Source: JBGPTF01 sp041490445 (lineage in GTDB: Bacteria; Acidobacteriota; Terriglobia; Acidiferrales; UBA7541). Taken from it: a DNA stretch of 64,000 nucleotides. This document shows, one piece after another, positions 8,835 through 18,397 of this stretch. The first letter of the stretch is position 1, and the number at the start of each line of letters is the position of its first letter. A model generated the notes under the pieces. That model had not been told where the DNA came from. It worked only from the letters and a program-made list of their open reading frames with translations, and did not search any database. The translations under genes were made by a program, and so were the position numbers. The stretch is taken from contig JBGPTF010000013.1 in assembly GCA_041490445.1 (NCBI GenBank), forward strand, positions 56,509-120,508. Direction: 5' to 3'.

Positions 8835-10765
8835 CCGACTTTTCCACCTTTGGACGCGGCCAGCCGGCGCTGATACAGGAACGAAATAACGAGCAGCACC
8901 AGTCCAAGAATCAGGAAGGAAACAATCCGGTAGAAACGCTCGAGCGAAGAAAGGTCGATCAGGAAGACTTTTACCACCACGAGGCCAATCAGCGTTAGAC
9001 CCTGCCATCGCAGCGCCGCCGAATGGCGCCGGATTCCGGCCAGCAGCAGCGCCGCGGCATAAACCGTCCAGACCAGCGAAAGGGCAAGCTGCTGGGCGAG
9101 GCTGCGATCGATCCCGAGCGTTTGCATCCGTCCGAAGAGGTCCCAGGCTTCGAGTGACAGCGCCCAGAGCGCATAGACATTCGCCGCAACGCCGATGACG
9201 GCAAAAATAGTCTTCTCGCTTTCCCCAAGTTCCAGCGATTCACTCCTCGCAAAGTAATAGCAGCACGCGAAAGATGCCACCACGACGGCAAACGCGGCAA
9301 AGCGCCCGTTGAGAAGGAACTGATCCGCACGAATCGGGAAAGCGGCCAGCCGGAACGCCGCAACGGCAAGGAGAAAAACGCCCAGGCCGCGAAGCCAGGA
9401 AGTCTTCGCGCGGAGGCCGCTCCAGACCAGCACCGCGCCTTCCACCGCCCACGCCATCGTGATCCATTTGCCGTCCATCCGGATGGGTATCGCCAGCGTG
9501 ACGAAGGTCAGCGCCAGGCCCGCGAAAAGAAACCGCACGAAGTCCCGTTCTCCGGGTTTCGCAGGAGGCAGCGCCCGCGTCACCAGCAAGTGCGCCGCGG
9601 CGAGCGCGAGCGCGGCCAGCGTCAGCGTCCAGCGATGCTCGGGCCAGAGAATCACGCGCAGCGCGAGGAGATAGACCAGAGCGTTGGCGAGCACGATCAG
9701 GAATTCCGTTACGCCGAGCTGCCCTTCGCGCCAGGTTCTCAGGACGGGGAGCGCCGCGAACACCGCGAAGAACAGCGTGGCAAAGAGCGCAGTCGGGAGC
9801 AGTTTTTCCGGCCCGTAAAACGTCGCGTACCAACCCCAGAAATAAACCTGCGTCGCGAGGAAACAGAGCGGCGAAAGCGCGGGCCAATTGCGCAGGCGCG
9901 CGAGCAGAAGCATCCCTGCCGAAAGAACCGCGAGGTAAGTAAACAGGACGACCTGCTGATCCTTACCGGTGCTGACGAGCAGTGGCGTAAGCATCCCGCC
10001 CGCGAGCGCCAGCCAGGCAATCCGCTGCGAATTGCGGCCCACGGCGACGGCGACCATTGCCGCCGTGATCACAAGCATCCCCGCAAACGCGGCGGATTGC
10101 GCGAAGAGCTTGTAGTAATGCAGGCCCGACCAGACCGAAAGATACAGGGTCGCCGCGCCCAGCCCCGCGATCCCCTCGGAGAAGTATTTGTAGCCGCGCC
10201 GCAAAAGATAATCGCTCCAGGGAATCATCAGCGTCCCGAGCAGCAGCCCGATCGCCACCCGCCCGCGGGGACCCACCCAGTTGTTGTCGAAGACATACTT
10301 GATGAAGAACGCGACCGCAAACAACAGCGCGAGGATGCCGACGTAATTCAGCCATCGGCCGGCAATCAGGTTTTCGAGATCAATTCCCTGGCCAGCAGCG
10401 GCTGGAGCGGCCCCGACCGTAAGGGGAGGGCGAGCCGGTGGAGGGACGGCCGGCGAAGAAGGCTTAGGTGAAGCAGCCTGCGAAGGCACAGGAGGCGCAG
10501 GAATGGAGAGCACTTGCGGCGCCACCGGTGCCGCGGCTGGCGCCTCGGGCGCAGGGCTTGCTGGCGGCGCCCCAACGGGCTGGCTTTCCAGCAACTTCAA
10601 CCGCTGCTCGAGCGCGAAAAGCCGCTGTAAGACCAGGGGATCGGTTCCCCGGCTGCCTTCCAACCGGCGGACGCGCACAAAAGCCATAATGGCGAAAATG
10701 GGAACGACGACCGCCAAGAACAGCAGAAGGACGAGATAGAGAATGATTCCCGGAAACATTGGCAA
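8831..10765 (-). CDS. DUF2339 polytopic membrane protein
   Basis: 644 residues. One N-terminal membrane helix (about 5-30) is followed by a Pro/Ala-rich linker (about 70-130) and then a long run of at least fifteen predicted membrane segments to the C-terminus. The block IDLENLIAGRWLNYVGILAL followed by NWVGPRGRVAIGLLLG is typical of DUF2339. It overlaps the downstream DUF3999 gene by four bases, so the two are co-translated. The family is predicted to sit in the inner membrane; its biochemical role is unknown. A run of pseudo-repeats in the membrane part suggests internal duplication, as seen in the family. Confidence 0.85.
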   Translation of the reverse strand: MPMFPGIILYLVLLLFLAVVVPIFAIMAFVRVRRLEGSRGTDPLVLQRLFALEQRLKLLESQPVGAPPASPAPEAPAAAPVAPQVLSIPAPPVPSQAASPKPSSPAVPPPARPPLTVGAAPAAAGQGIDLENLIAGRWLNYVGILALLFAVAFFIKYVFDNNWVGPRGRVAIGLLLGTLMIPWSDYLLRRGYKYFSEGIAGLGAATLYLSVWSGLHYYKLFAQSAAFAGMLVITAAMVAVAVGRNSQRIAWLALAGGMLTPLLVSTGKDQQVVLFTYLAVLSAGMLLLARLRNWPALSPLCFLATQVYFWGWYATFYGPEKLLPTALFATLFFAVFAALPVLRTWREGQLGVTEFLIVLANALVYLLALRVILWPEHRWTLTLAALALAAAHLLVTRALPPAKPGERDFVRFLFAGLALTFVTLAIPIRMDGKWITMAWAVEGAVLVWSGLRAKTSWLRGLGVFLLAVAAFRLAAFPIRADQFLLNGRFAAFAVVVASFACCYYFARSESLELGESEKTIFAVIGVAANVYALWALSLEAWDLFGRMQTLGIDRSLAQQLALSLVWTVYAAALLLAGIRRHSAALRWQGLTLIGLVVVKVFLIDLSSLERFYRIVSFLILGLVLLVISFLYQRRLAASKGGKVG

Positions 10766-10910
10766 TCCGAAGAAGACCCAAAACTGGGCGTATTAGAGCA
10801 TACGAGCCGGGTATCAACAATGACGATCCCTGCCTGCCTGGTTCCCGGGCGGCAGACGGCAGCCTGGCCGGTGGGTGCCGTGGCGGGCCATTCAGGAGGG
10901 ATTGGCCGCG

Positions 10911-11813
10911 ATGTCGGATACAATAGTCCATGCATCTAAGACAGACGTGATCCGAATGAGCCGCCGCCTTCCGATGACCGTCGTTCCGCTCGTTCTGCTG
11001 GGGACCCTGGCCATCCCCGCGGGCGCGCAGGAGCGCGGGCCGATCACGCCTCCACCGAAATACGAAGTGAAACGTCTCCCCACAAATCCCGATCCCGGGA
11101 AGCCGCCGGCGCCAGCCGAGGAAATCATCAAACGCCTCGCCGCGAATGAAGATCTGTTCAAACGCGCCTACGATGCGTATCGGTTGGAACAGACTATCCG
11201 CGTGCAAGAAATCGGCGACGACAGCTCGCCCGGCGGCGAGTACGCGGTCACCGGAGAAATCTTCACGAAGCCGGATGGGAAGCGCTACGAGCGGATCCTC
11301 AAGCAGCCGGAGTCCACGCTGCATCGCACCACATTTTCCCTCGAAGACGTCGAAACGCTGGCGCAGTTGCCGCTGTTTATTCTCACCACGGAAGAGCTTC
11401 CGAAATACGACATTACTTATCAGGGCCAGCAGAAGCTCGACGAAATCGGCACGCTGAACTTTCGCGTGAAGCCCAAGCAGATTGTGCGCGGCCAGCGGCT
11501 GTTCGACGGCGTGATCTGGGTGGACGACCTGGAATTCGCGATCGTGAAAAGCTACGGCAAGTTCGTGACGGAAGTGGTGGACGAGGGCAATCCGCTGCCG
11601 TTTTCCATCTTCGAAACCTACCGCGAGAATTTTGCCGGAAAATACTGGTTCCCTACTTACATCCGGTCCGACGATACCGTTGCGCTCTCCAAGGGCCAAC
11701 TCCACCTGCGGCTCTTGATTCGCTCCACGAACCTGCAACCGGGGGGCGGGGCAACCGCCGGAACCACCAGCGATACTCCCAAGCCGCAGTTGGCGAAGCC
11801 TCCGCAGAATTAA
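10911..11813 (+). CDS. Exported LolA-like lipoprotein-sorting-type protein
   Basis: 300 residues from the ATG at 10911, chosen because a perfect AGGAGG lies eleven bases upstream; an ATG at 10956 would give a shorter signal peptide. A hydrophobic stretch ends at AIPAGAQ, a signal peptidase I site. The mature part has alternating beta strands with phrases such as EYAVTGEIFTKPDGKRYERI and WVDDLEFAIVKSYGKFVTEV, like periplasmic LolA/LolB-fold proteins. The Pro-rich C-terminus is probably disordered. Its position opposite the DUF2339 gene indicates divergent promoters in 10766-10910. The family assignment is by pattern only. Confidence 0.6.
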   Translation: MSDTIVHASKTDVIRMSRRLPMTVVPLVLLGTLAIPAGAQERGPITPPPKYEVKRLPTNPDPGKPPAPAEEIIKRLAANEDLFKRAYDAYRLEQTIRVQEIGDDSSPGGEYAVTGEIFTKPDGKRYERILKQPESTLHRTTFSLEDVETLAQLPLFILTTEELPKYDITYQGQQKLDEIGTLNFRVKPKQIVRGQRLFDGVIWVDDLEFAIVKSYGKFVTEVVDEGNPLPFSIFETYRENFAGKYWFPTYIRSDDTVALSKGQLHLRLLIRSTNLQPGGGATAGTTSDTPKPQLAKPPQN

Positions 11814-11862
11814 CCGTCGCCGCGCAGTCCAACAACACAGGAAAGAACCTGCCGCCGGGCTA

Positions 11863-12522
11863 TTATCTACCGGACGCGTCCTTCACAAGAAAGCGCGGCA
11901 GCTCGGCAATGGTTTCCAGAAGCAAAGCGGGCCGCGCCGCACGAACGCGATCGTGCGTGGGGAACGGCCCGAGGACGCCAATGGCGCGCACGCCCGCTCG
12001 CCGCGCCATCTCCATGTCTTCTCCCGAGTCGCCCACATAGACACATGTTTCCGGGTCGAGTCGTAGCCGGCGCAACGCCAGCTCGAGCGGCGCAGGATGC
12101 GGCTTGCGGCGCTGCGCATCTTCGCTGCACACACAGGCACGAAAGATTTGGGCGAGATCGAAATCGCGGAGTTGCCGCCGGACGCGCCGGCGATTACCGC
12201 TCGTCACCAGTCCCAGGGTGAACTGTCCCTCAAGAGCGCGCAGCACACGGCGTGCCCCGGGCAGCAGCCGCGGTGATTCTTTCTTGTAGGCGCGGTGCCA
12301 CAGCCGGTCCGCTTCTTCCCAGCGGGAGCGTGGCAGGCGCGCGGCGCGGTACACGCGGTACCAGTTGGGAGAATAGTGACGCGCGAGGTCGTCGAGCGTC
12401 CACGAAATATCGAGTGCGTGGAACATCTCGAGATACGCGCGGGCATCGGAGTGGTAGGAATCGAGCAGCGTGCCGTCCCAATCGAACAGCACGGCGCGGG
12501 CGGAGATGCGGGCGCGGCTCAC
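11863..12522 (-). CDS. HAD-superfamily hydrolase (phosphoglycolate phosphatase-like)
   Basis: 219 residues with the complete HAD motif set: motif I FDWDGTLLDS (nucleophile and acid Asp pair), motif II LVTSGN, motif III Lys in RRKPHPAP, and motif IV YVGDSGEDMEMARRAG. The helical cap (about 20-85) makes it a C1-cap phosphatase of the Gph/beta-phosphoglucomutase group. The substrate cannot be told from sequence. The start codon is GTG at 12522 with no clear ribosome site. The PilZ gene lies 39 bases upstream on the same strand. Confidence 0.85.
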   Translation of the reverse strand: MSRARISARAVLFDWDGTLLDSYHSDARAYLEMFHALDISWTLDDLARHYSPNWYRVYRAARLPRSRWEEADRLWHRAYKKESPRLLPGARRVLRALEGQFTLGLVTSGNRRRVRRQLRDFDLAQIFRACVCSEDAQRRKPHPAPLELALRRLRLDPETCVYVGDSGEDMEMARRAGVRAIGVLGPFPTHDRVRAARPALLLETIAELPRFLVKDASGR

Positions 12523-12561
12523 CGGCGGCGAGAATGCTAGCAGAGTTTGGAGCGCGAGGTG

Positions 12562-13059
12562 CTAGCTCTGGAAATAGCGCCCCGGAAGATGATCGTCGCG
12601 CTGAAAATCAAAATCGTCAAAAGTGGCGGCGACACCGTGCCAGCCGGGAGTTTCCACCGGGTCGGTACGGATGACGTGCGCAGCGGTCAGCATCCGCACG
12701 TTGCCATGGCCCAGGGGTCGATCCACAAGGCCTACTTCCAACTCGATGGCGGTGCCGGGTTCGATCTTGCGTGGGGATAGAAAATAGATTCCGCTGGAGC
12801 TGATGTTTCGCGTCACCAGGCTCACCGGTAGCGCCTCTTCCGCCTGGTCCACACGAATCAAGCGCAGCGGCAGCGTGAGCGCGGCCCGCGGGCTTCTCCG
12901 GCGTTCGTGCGCCACGCCGACGGAGTGCGTCGGCACGCGTGCGAATCGCTGAGGGAGGCCGAAGGCAATTAATTTCGCGACCCGGCTCCGCTCTTCGATT
13001 TGCTCCGGACTAGATGTACTACCTACTTGCTTTGCAATTGGGTCCCGAGCAGCCCCCAT
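12562..13059 (-). CDS. PilZ-domain protein
   Basis: 165 residues. The first 45 residues show no known domain. From about residue 52 there is a PilZ pattern: RRRSPR, TRNISSSGIYFLS (the D/N-x-S-x-x-G motif) and GVAATFDDFDF at the end. PilZ domains usually bind cyclic di-GMP; the RxxxR and [D/N]xSxxG motifs are both present in recognisable form, so binding is plausible. No output domain is attached, so it would act as a stand-alone receptor. The HAD gene follows directly on the same strand. Confidence 0.72.
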   Translation of the reverse strand: MGAARDPIAKQVGSTSSPEQIEERSRVAKLIAFGLPQRFARVPTHSVGVAHERRRSPRAALTLPLRLIRVDQAEEALPVSLVTRNISSSGIYFLSPRKIEPGTAIELEVGLVDRPLGHGNVRMLTAAHVIRTDPVETPGWHGVAATFDDFDFQRDDHLPGRYFQS

Positions 13060-13163
13060 GGATGACCCCCCGGTCTAGAAGCTGGGATACGAACTATCGC
13101 GCGGCGCACCGGAGCGAGTCAACTGTCAATGCCATCCGCGTGTTCAAAACCGCAATCGGCCTG

Positions 13164-15170
13164 CTACGTCGAAGGCGGGTCGGCCGTCCCCGCCGGCTGC
13201 GAACGCAACCGCGGCTCTCGGAGCACGCCAAAGGCGGCGCCAAGCTGCTCGCGCGAGCCAATGAGCACCAGTTGATCGCCGGCCAGCAAACGCAAATCGC
13301 CCGCGGGATTGTGAATCATACGCCCATCGCGCAGCACGGCCAACACGGCAACTCCGGTGCGCGCCCGGAGATCCACCTCCCGAAGCTCCATTCCTTCGAG
13401 CGGCGAGCCCGGTGCAACAACAAACAGTTCCGCGCCGAACTGCGGCAGCAGGTCTTGTAGATCGCGCAGGGGCTGCCCCGGAAGAGGCATCTCGCGGAGC
13501 ATTTCATAGTCTTCTTCCCGCAATGCGAAAATCTTGGCGGCCACAGCCTCGCGGGGCATCCCATAGAGCCGCAGGACACGCACGGCAATCTCCATCCACG
13601 CTTCCAGCTCTTCGGCAATGACATCGGATGCGCCTGCTTCGCGCAGGCCCGGCGCATCCGCGAGGCGTTTGATACGCGCGATGATCTGAATCTCCGGATT
13701 CAGCAGGCGCGCATGCGAAATGGCCCGCGAAAGCACGGCGGGATCCGACAGCGCAAAGATGACGACGCGGGCCCGCGTCACTCCCGCGCGGCGTAGGATC
13801 TCGGGATTGCCGACGTCGCCGAAATAAATCGGTTCACCCTCCGCCCTCGCGCTGCGCACGAGCCTCCCGTTCATTTCGACGACGACGTAGGGCAGGCCTG
13901 ACTCCGCGAGAAGCCGCGCCAGCCGCCGGCCGTTCAACCCGAAGCCGCAGATGATCACGTGATCCTCGAGCTGCTCGGTGCGATCGTCCAGCGCGAGCCA
14001 GCTTCGCCGGCCGCCCTTCTGCCCCAGCCACAGGGCGACGCGCGGCGCGGCAGCGATCCACCCGGGCGCGGCCGCCATCGTCAGGACCGCCGCCGCAAGA
14101 AACAGTTGATAGTGCATCACGGGGACCAGGCGAAGCCGCGCGCCTTCGTGGAGCAGAACAAAGGAGAACTCACCCACCTGCGCCAGCGCCAAACCTACCA
14201 GCGCCGCCATGCGCAAGGGAAAGCCCATCACCCACACGGGCAGGCTGCCGGTGACGAGCTTCACGACGACGATCGCCACAACGATCAGGCAAAGCTCGGC
14301 CGGATGCGCCCGCACGAATCGCAGATTGATCAGCATGCCAATGCTAATGAAGAACAAGCTGTTGAAACTGTCCCGGAATGGCAGGATTTCCGCGACGATC
14401 TGGTGGCCGTACTCCGATTCCGAGAGCGCGATGCCCGCGAGGAAGGCGCCCAGGGGTAGCGAGAGCCCGAGCCGCGACGCGCTCCAGGCCGTGCCCATCG
14501 CAAAAAAGATCGTGGCAATGATGAAAAGCTCGCGGCTGCGCGCCCCCACAATGGCGTGAAGGATGCGCGGAAAGAAATAGCGCGCCGCCAGGATAATCAA
14601 ACTCACCACCGCGAGCGATTTGGCGAGTGCGACCAGGATGCGCAGCGCCTGCGCCGCGCCGGGCGCCGCCAGCGCGGGCACCAGCGCCATCATTGGCACA
14701 ACACACAGGTCCTGAAACAGAAGGATGCCAAGCACGATCCGGCCGTGCACGGTCTCGAGTTCGCCGCGCTCCTCGAGCAGCTTCATCACGATGGCCGTGC
14801 TGCTGGTGGCCACCAGGAAGCCCCAGAACACCCCTTCGCGCAACGTGAAGCCGCGCCAGAAGAGCGCTCCGATGCTGGCGAGCACCGTCACCGCCAGTTG
14901 CAGGCTGCCCGCGCCAAGCACCACCGACTTCATCCGCGCCAGTTTTTCGAGGGAGAGTTCGAGGCCGATGGTGAAAAGCAACAGGGCGACGCCGACTTCG
15001 GCCATCAGCTCGACCGCGGGAGTCTCGGAAATCAGCCGCAGGCCGTACGGCCCGACTACCACGCCGGTGAGCAGATAGCCCACAACGGTGGGCTGGCGCA
15101 CCTTGCGCATCAGAAAGGCGATGGCCATCGCCATGCCGAACAGGATGATCAGGTCGCGCAGCAGGTCCAT
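13164..15170 (-). CDS. CPA2-family cation/proton antiporter with TrkA-type regulatory domains (KefB/YbaL type)
   Basis: 668 residues from the ATG at 15170, preceded by GAGAGG. Residues about 1-385 form the Na/H exchanger-type membrane domain with about twelve helices (for example FTIGLELSLEKLARMKSVVL and LGAFLAGIALSESEYGHQI). Residues about 415-535 are a Rossmann RCK/TrkA-N domain, HVIICGFGLNGRRLARLL with the GxGxxG nucleotide-binding loop. Residues about 575-655 are a TrkA-C domain. The protein probably exports K+ or Na+ in exchange for protons under nucleotide control. It is divergent from ada with about 125 bases between the starts. Confidence 0.9.
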   Translation of the reverse strand: MDLLRDLIILFGMAMAIAFLMRKVRQPTVVGYLLTGVVVGPYGLRLISETPAVELMAEVGVALLLFTIGLELSLEKLARMKSVVLGAGSLQLAVTVLASIGALFWRGFTLREGVFWGFLVATSSTAIVMKLLEERGELETVHGRIVLGILLFQDLCVVPMMALVPALAAPGAAQALRILVALAKSLAVVSLIILAARYFFPRILHAIVGARSRELFIIATIFFAMGTAWSASRLGLSLPLGAFLAGIALSESEYGHQIVAEILPFRDSFNSLFFISIGMLINLRFVRAHPAELCLIVVAIVVVKLVTGSLPVWVMGFPLRMAALVGLALAQVGEFSFVLLHEGARLRLVPVMHYQLFLAAAVLTMAAAPGWIAAAPRVALWLGQKGGRRSWLALDDRTEQLEDHVIICGFGLNGRRLARLLAESGLPYVVVEMNGRLVRSARAEGEPIYFGDVGNPEILRRAGVTRARVVIFALSDPAVLSRAISHARLLNPEIQIIARIKRLADAPGLREAGASDVIAEELEAWMEIAVRVLRLYGMPREAVAAKIFALREEDYEMLREMPLPGQPLRDLQDLLPQFGAELFVVAPGSPLEGMELREVDLRARTGVAVLAVLRDGRMIHNPAGDLRLLAGDQLVLIGSREQLGAAFGVLREPRLRSQPAGTADPPST

Positions 15171-15295
15171 CGGCCTCTCGATGTCTCGGGCACGCCATTC
15201 TATCGCGAGTGCCGGGAGCCGCGAAGGTTTGACCGCAAGATTCGGATAGAACTCGCGGGGAACTTCCGCTACTTTGGTGGGGCCGGGAGGGGAAC

Positions 15296-16396
15296 ATGGG
15301 ATCGAGAGCGGCACATTCAACCAGCGGACGCGGCGAGAGCCGCTGGAACGCGGTGCTGGCGCGCGACGCGACTTGCGACGGCGCGTTTGTGTTCGCCGTG
15401 CGCTCGACAGGCATCTATTGCCGTCCGTCCTGCCCGTCGCGGCACCCGCGGCGCGAACACGTGGTTTTCTTTCAAGAGCCCGCCGCCGCGGAGCAGGCCG
15501 GTTTTCGCGCCTGTCACCGGTGCCGCCCGCGCGACCCGGCGCGCAGCGCGTCGGCCGGGCTGGCGCAACGGCTGTGCCGATTCATCGAAACAAGAATCGC
15601 CGCGAACCCGGAAGAGCCCCTGACCCTCGCCGCGCTTGCATCCGAAGCCCGTCTGAGCCCGCATCACCTCGAACGCACGTTCAAGCGCGTGATGGGCATC
15701 ACTCCGCGGCAATATGCCGACGCGCAACGCATGCGCCGACTGAAGGCTCACCTCAAGAAAGGAGACGACGTGACCACCGCACTCTATGACGCAGGATTCG
15801 GCTCCAGCAGCCGGCTCTACGAACGCGCCCCCGCGCATCTGGGCATGACCCCGGCAACCTATCGCCGGGGCGGCGAAGGCATGCGCATCGGGTACACGAT
15901 CGTCCCGTGCCCGCTCGGGCGGCTGCTGGTGGCGGCCACGACGCAGGGCGTTAGTGCCGTCTACCTTGGCGACCGCGCGCAGCCGCTCGAAGCAGCGCTG
16001 GCGGAGGAGTATCCCCGCGCGGACATTTTTCGCGACCGCAATGGCCTCCGAGGCTGGGTGAGCACGTTACTGCGCCATCTGCGCGGGCAGGAGCCGCATC
16101 TCGAGCTGCCGCTCGACGTGCAGGCCACTGCATTCCAGCGCCGGGTGTGGGAGGAGCTGAAGCGCATTCCGTACGGCAGCACGCGCTCCTACAGCGAAGT
16201 GGCCCGCGCCATCGGCAAGCCCCGCGCGATCCGCGCCGTGGCCCGCGCGTGCGCCACGAATCCGGTTTCCATCGTCGTGCCCTGCCATCGTGTGGTGCGT
16301 GGCGACGGAAACCTGGCCGGCTATCGCTGGGGACTCGACCGCAAGCGCGCTTTGCTGGAAGAAGAAAAGCGCCTCGCGCAGAAAGCTTCAGACTGA
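15296..16396 (+). CDS. ada: Ada bifunctional DNA alkylation repair protein and transcriptional regulator
   Basis: 366 residues, close to E. coli Ada (354). The N-terminal zinc domain has C42, C46, C73 and C76 in STGIYCRPSCPSRHP and RACHRCRP, matching the phosphotriester-accepting Cys4 site. An AraC-type helix-turn-helix pair occupies about 85-190. The C-terminal methyltransferase has the SIVVPCHRVV motif with acceptor C330 and the YGSTRSYSEVA segment. It removes methyl groups from O6-guanine and from phosphotriesters and, once methylated, activates alkylation-repair genes. All three functional units are intact. The upstream 125 bases are shared with the antiporter gene and would hold any Ada box; none was recognised. 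Confidence 0.95.
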   Translation: MGSRAAHSTSGRGESRWNAVLARDATCDGAFVFAVRSTGIYCRPSCPSRHPRREHVVFFQEPAAAEQAGFRACHRCRPRDPARSASAGLAQRLCRFIETRIAANPEEPLTLAALASEARLSPHHLERTFKRVMGITPRQYADAQRMRRLKAHLKKGDDVTTALYDAGFGSSSRLYERAPAHLGMTPATYRRGGEGMRIGYTIVPCPLGRLLVAATTQGVSAVYLGDRAQPLEAALAEEYPRADIFRDRNGLRGWVSTLLRHLRGQEPHLELPLDVQATAFQRRVWEELKRIPYGSTRSYSEVARAIGKPRAIRAVARACATNPVSIVVPCHRVVRGDGNLAGYRWGLDRKRALLEEEKRLAQKASD

Positions 16397-16412
16397 TTCG
16401 AAGGCTGGGCGG

Positions 16413-17099
16413 CTAGCCCTGCGGGCGAATCTTCGTCGTGCCGTGCGGCCAGTGCGGCTTGAAGCGGGATTCACTGATCTGCGGATTCCGGATGATGTTC
16501 GAATAGCGGATGATGAAGTAATCCTGTGATCCGGTCTCGAAGAATTTCTGCTGCACCGGCAGCCAGGAAGATTCCGCGAGCCACAGGTGAATCTTTGAAA
16601 TCTGCTCGCGGACTTTATCCGACTTCGGCGTCAGCTCGAGCAGCACCACCTTCTGATTATCGAGTGTCTGCTCGCCTTGCAGCGTAACTTCGTAGCCCTT
16701 CTCCAGCTCTTTTCCCGGCGTCCCGAACCCGAGAAGCAAAAATTGGTCCACCAGCGCGCGTTTCTTCCCGAGGTTGTATTCCTCCACGCGATGGAGCCCC
16801 GGAGTGTACACATAGAGATTTTCGCCATTCCGCAGAATCGTCCGCGGGTCGGGTTTCGTCAATTCGATCCGCATCTTGTCGCCGTGCACGAGGATTTGTC
16901 CGGATTCCGTCGAGCGGTCGTCCACCACGACGGTTACTTTCGTGCGCTCGACGTCGGCCGAAAGGCTGCGGAAATGCTTCGCTTCGCTGTCGAGCTGGCG
17001 CAGAATGGATTCCAGCGTCCAGTTGCCCCGGTTTTGTGCCGCCGGCCCTGACGCCACTCCGAGCACCACGAGCATTGCAGCCTGTATTACTCTCCGCAC
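16413..17099 (-). CDS. lolA: LolA-like periplasmic lipoprotein carrier
   Basis: 228 residues from a GTG start at 17099, which has AAGGGAG four bases upstream. The N-terminus VRRVIQAAMLVVLGVASGPA is a signal peptide. The mature protein follows the LolA pattern: GQILVHGDKMRIELTKPDP then LRNGENLYVYTPGLHRVEEY (the strand with the dG-x-x-l-W-x-Y-d-P motif) and a C-terminal SRFKPHWPHGTTKI like the LolA F-x-x-P-x-G end. LolA carries lipoproteins across the periplasm from LolCDE to the outer membrane. It is the last gene of a same-strand cluster with Lol-like ATPase, permease and lipoprotein genes. Confidence 0.78.
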   Translation of the reverse strand: MRRVIQAAMLVVLGVASGPAAQNRGNWTLESILRQLDSEAKHFRSLSADVERTKVTVVVDDRSTESGQILVHGDKMRIELTKPDPRTILRNGENLYVYTPGLHRVEEYNLGKKRALVDQFLLLGFGTPGKELEKGYEVTLQGEQTLDNQKVVLLELTPKSDKVREQISKIHLWLAESSWLPVQQKFFETGSQDYFIIRYSNIIRNPQISESRFKPHWPHGTTKIRPQG

Positions 17100-17244
17100 G
17101 AAACTCCCTTTTTCTTCGTAGGCAATGCGCGGAAAAACCGCGTCATCATAGCATACGGTATTAGACGCCTTCGATGCGCGCGTCGTTGCGCGTTGCTTGC
17201 CGGTCAGCACGACGGCAACGCAAGCGGCGGGCTGTGCTGCGCGG

Positions 17245-17649
17245 TTACGGCTTCACGGACACGTCGTAGAAGATCACTTCCCCGTCATCGCCCTCAATGG
17301 GAGCAATTCGCTTGATCTGGAACATGCGGCCTTTCAGCTCGTCCACCGACTTGCTCAGAATGTCGTGCGTTTCGCGCTCGAGCTCGGGCGTCGGTTTCGC
17401 GCTGCGTTTCGCGCGCGCCAGCAGATGGGCGTCGATCCGATAAATACGGGTCAGGCTTCCTGCGTCTTCGCTGACGATTTGCACATCCGCGCCCGGCAGC
17501 GCGCCGCTCTGCGGCTGGTCGTGGAACCAGCTCCGCGGCGTCAGCAGCACGAACACCACAATCGCCAGCACCATCAGGTCGTATGGCCAGCTGCCTCGGT
17601 CGTACGACCAGAGAACGATGCGGCCAAAGCCTCGCCAGAAATTTCTCAT
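17245..17649 (-). CDS. Small single-pass membrane protein in Lol-like cluster
   Basis: 134 residues from the ATG at 17649, which begins one base after the stop of the ABC ATPase gene. A short cytoplasmic start (MRNFWRGFGRIVLWSYDRGS) is followed by one membrane helix at about 24-40, and then an extracytoplasmic part of about 90 residues with beta/alpha character ending in GEVIFYDVSVKP. No family was recognised. The tight spacing implies it is made together with the ATPase and permease, so an accessory role in the same process is the simplest reading. Confidence 0.7.
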   Translation of the reverse strand: MRNFWRGFGRIVLWSYDRGSWPYDLMVLAIVVFVLLTPRSWFHDQPQSGALPGADVQIVSEDAGSLTRIYRIDAHLLARAKRSAKPTPELERETHDILSKSVDELKGRMFQIKRIAPIEGDDGEVIFYDVSVKP

Positions 17650-17650
17650 T

Positions 17651-18397
17651 TCAGTCGGCAGGGACCCCGTCCACCACGACGCCGTCGCGCATGTGCAGCA
17701 CCCGGTGTCCATAGGCGGCCGCCTCGGGGTTGTGCGTGATCATCACGATCGTCTGGCCCAGGTCCTTGTTGAGCTGTCGCAGCATGGCGAGAACGTTTTC
17801 GGAGTTTTTCGTATCGAGGTTGCCGGTCGGCTCGTCCGCCAGAATGATTTTCGGTTCGTTGATGATCGCCCGGGCAATTGCCACGCGCTGCTGCTCGCCG
17901 CCGGACATCTCGGAGGGCCGATGATGTAACCGGTCAGTCAGCCCGAGCATTCGCGTCACGACCTCGAAGCGGTGCGGGTCAAATCCGTCGCCGTGGATGT
18001 GCTGCGCCAGAGCGATGTTGCCGTAGGCGTCGAGCGTCGGGAGTAGATTAAACCGCTGGAAGACGAAGCCAACTTTGTGGCGGCGCAGCTTCGTTCGCCC
18101 CGCATCACCCATCTCAGCGAGGTCGTTGCCGTCGAGAAACACGTGCCCGCGCGTTGCTTGCGCGAGTCCGCCGATCACGTGCAGCAGGGTTGACTTGCCG
18201 CAGCCGGACGGGCCCATCACCGAGACGAATTCGCCCGGAAACACTTCGATGCTCACGCCGCGCAAGGCGCAGACTTCGAGCTTGCCGGTGCGGTATACCT
18301 TCCACAGGTTCTCGGTTTTGAGTATCGGTTCCAAGACTGGCCCCTCGGCCGGAATTCCCGCCTCAAGGACCCAATTGATTCTAGTCGCAGTGGCCAT
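17651..18397 (-). CDS. ABC transporter ATP-binding protein, LolD/MacB type
   Basis: 248 residues. Walker A GPSGCGKST, Q-loop GFVFQRFNLLP, signature MSGGEQQRVAIARA, Walker B IILADEPTGNLD and switch His in MITHNPEAA are all intact. The spacing and the RFNLLPTLDAYGNIALA segment are characteristic of the LolD/MacB/FtsE (type VII) group, which power FtsX-fold permeases. The first 24 residues precede the usual domain start and are atypical. An FtsX-like permease gene lies upstream but with a 237-base gap; the small membrane protein and LolA-like genes follow. Confidence 0.93.
   Translation of the reverse strand: MATATRINWVLEAGIPAEGPVLEPILKTENLWKVYRTGKLEVCALRGVSIEVFPGEFVSVMGPSGCGKSTLLHVIGGLAQATRGHVFLDGNDLAEMGDAGRTKLRRHKVGFVFQRFNLLPTLDAYGNIALAQHIHGDGFDPHRFEVVTRMLGLTDRLHHRPSEMSGGEQQRVAIARAIINEPKIILADEPTGNLDTKNSENVLAMLRQLNKDLGQTIVMITHNPEAAAYGHRVLHMRDGVVVDGVPAD

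Noticed and set aside
14344..15414. Possible frameshifted second gene over the antiporter N-terminal half
   Set aside because: The antiporter frame is intact through all membrane helices and both regulatory domains; the other frame is a shadow.
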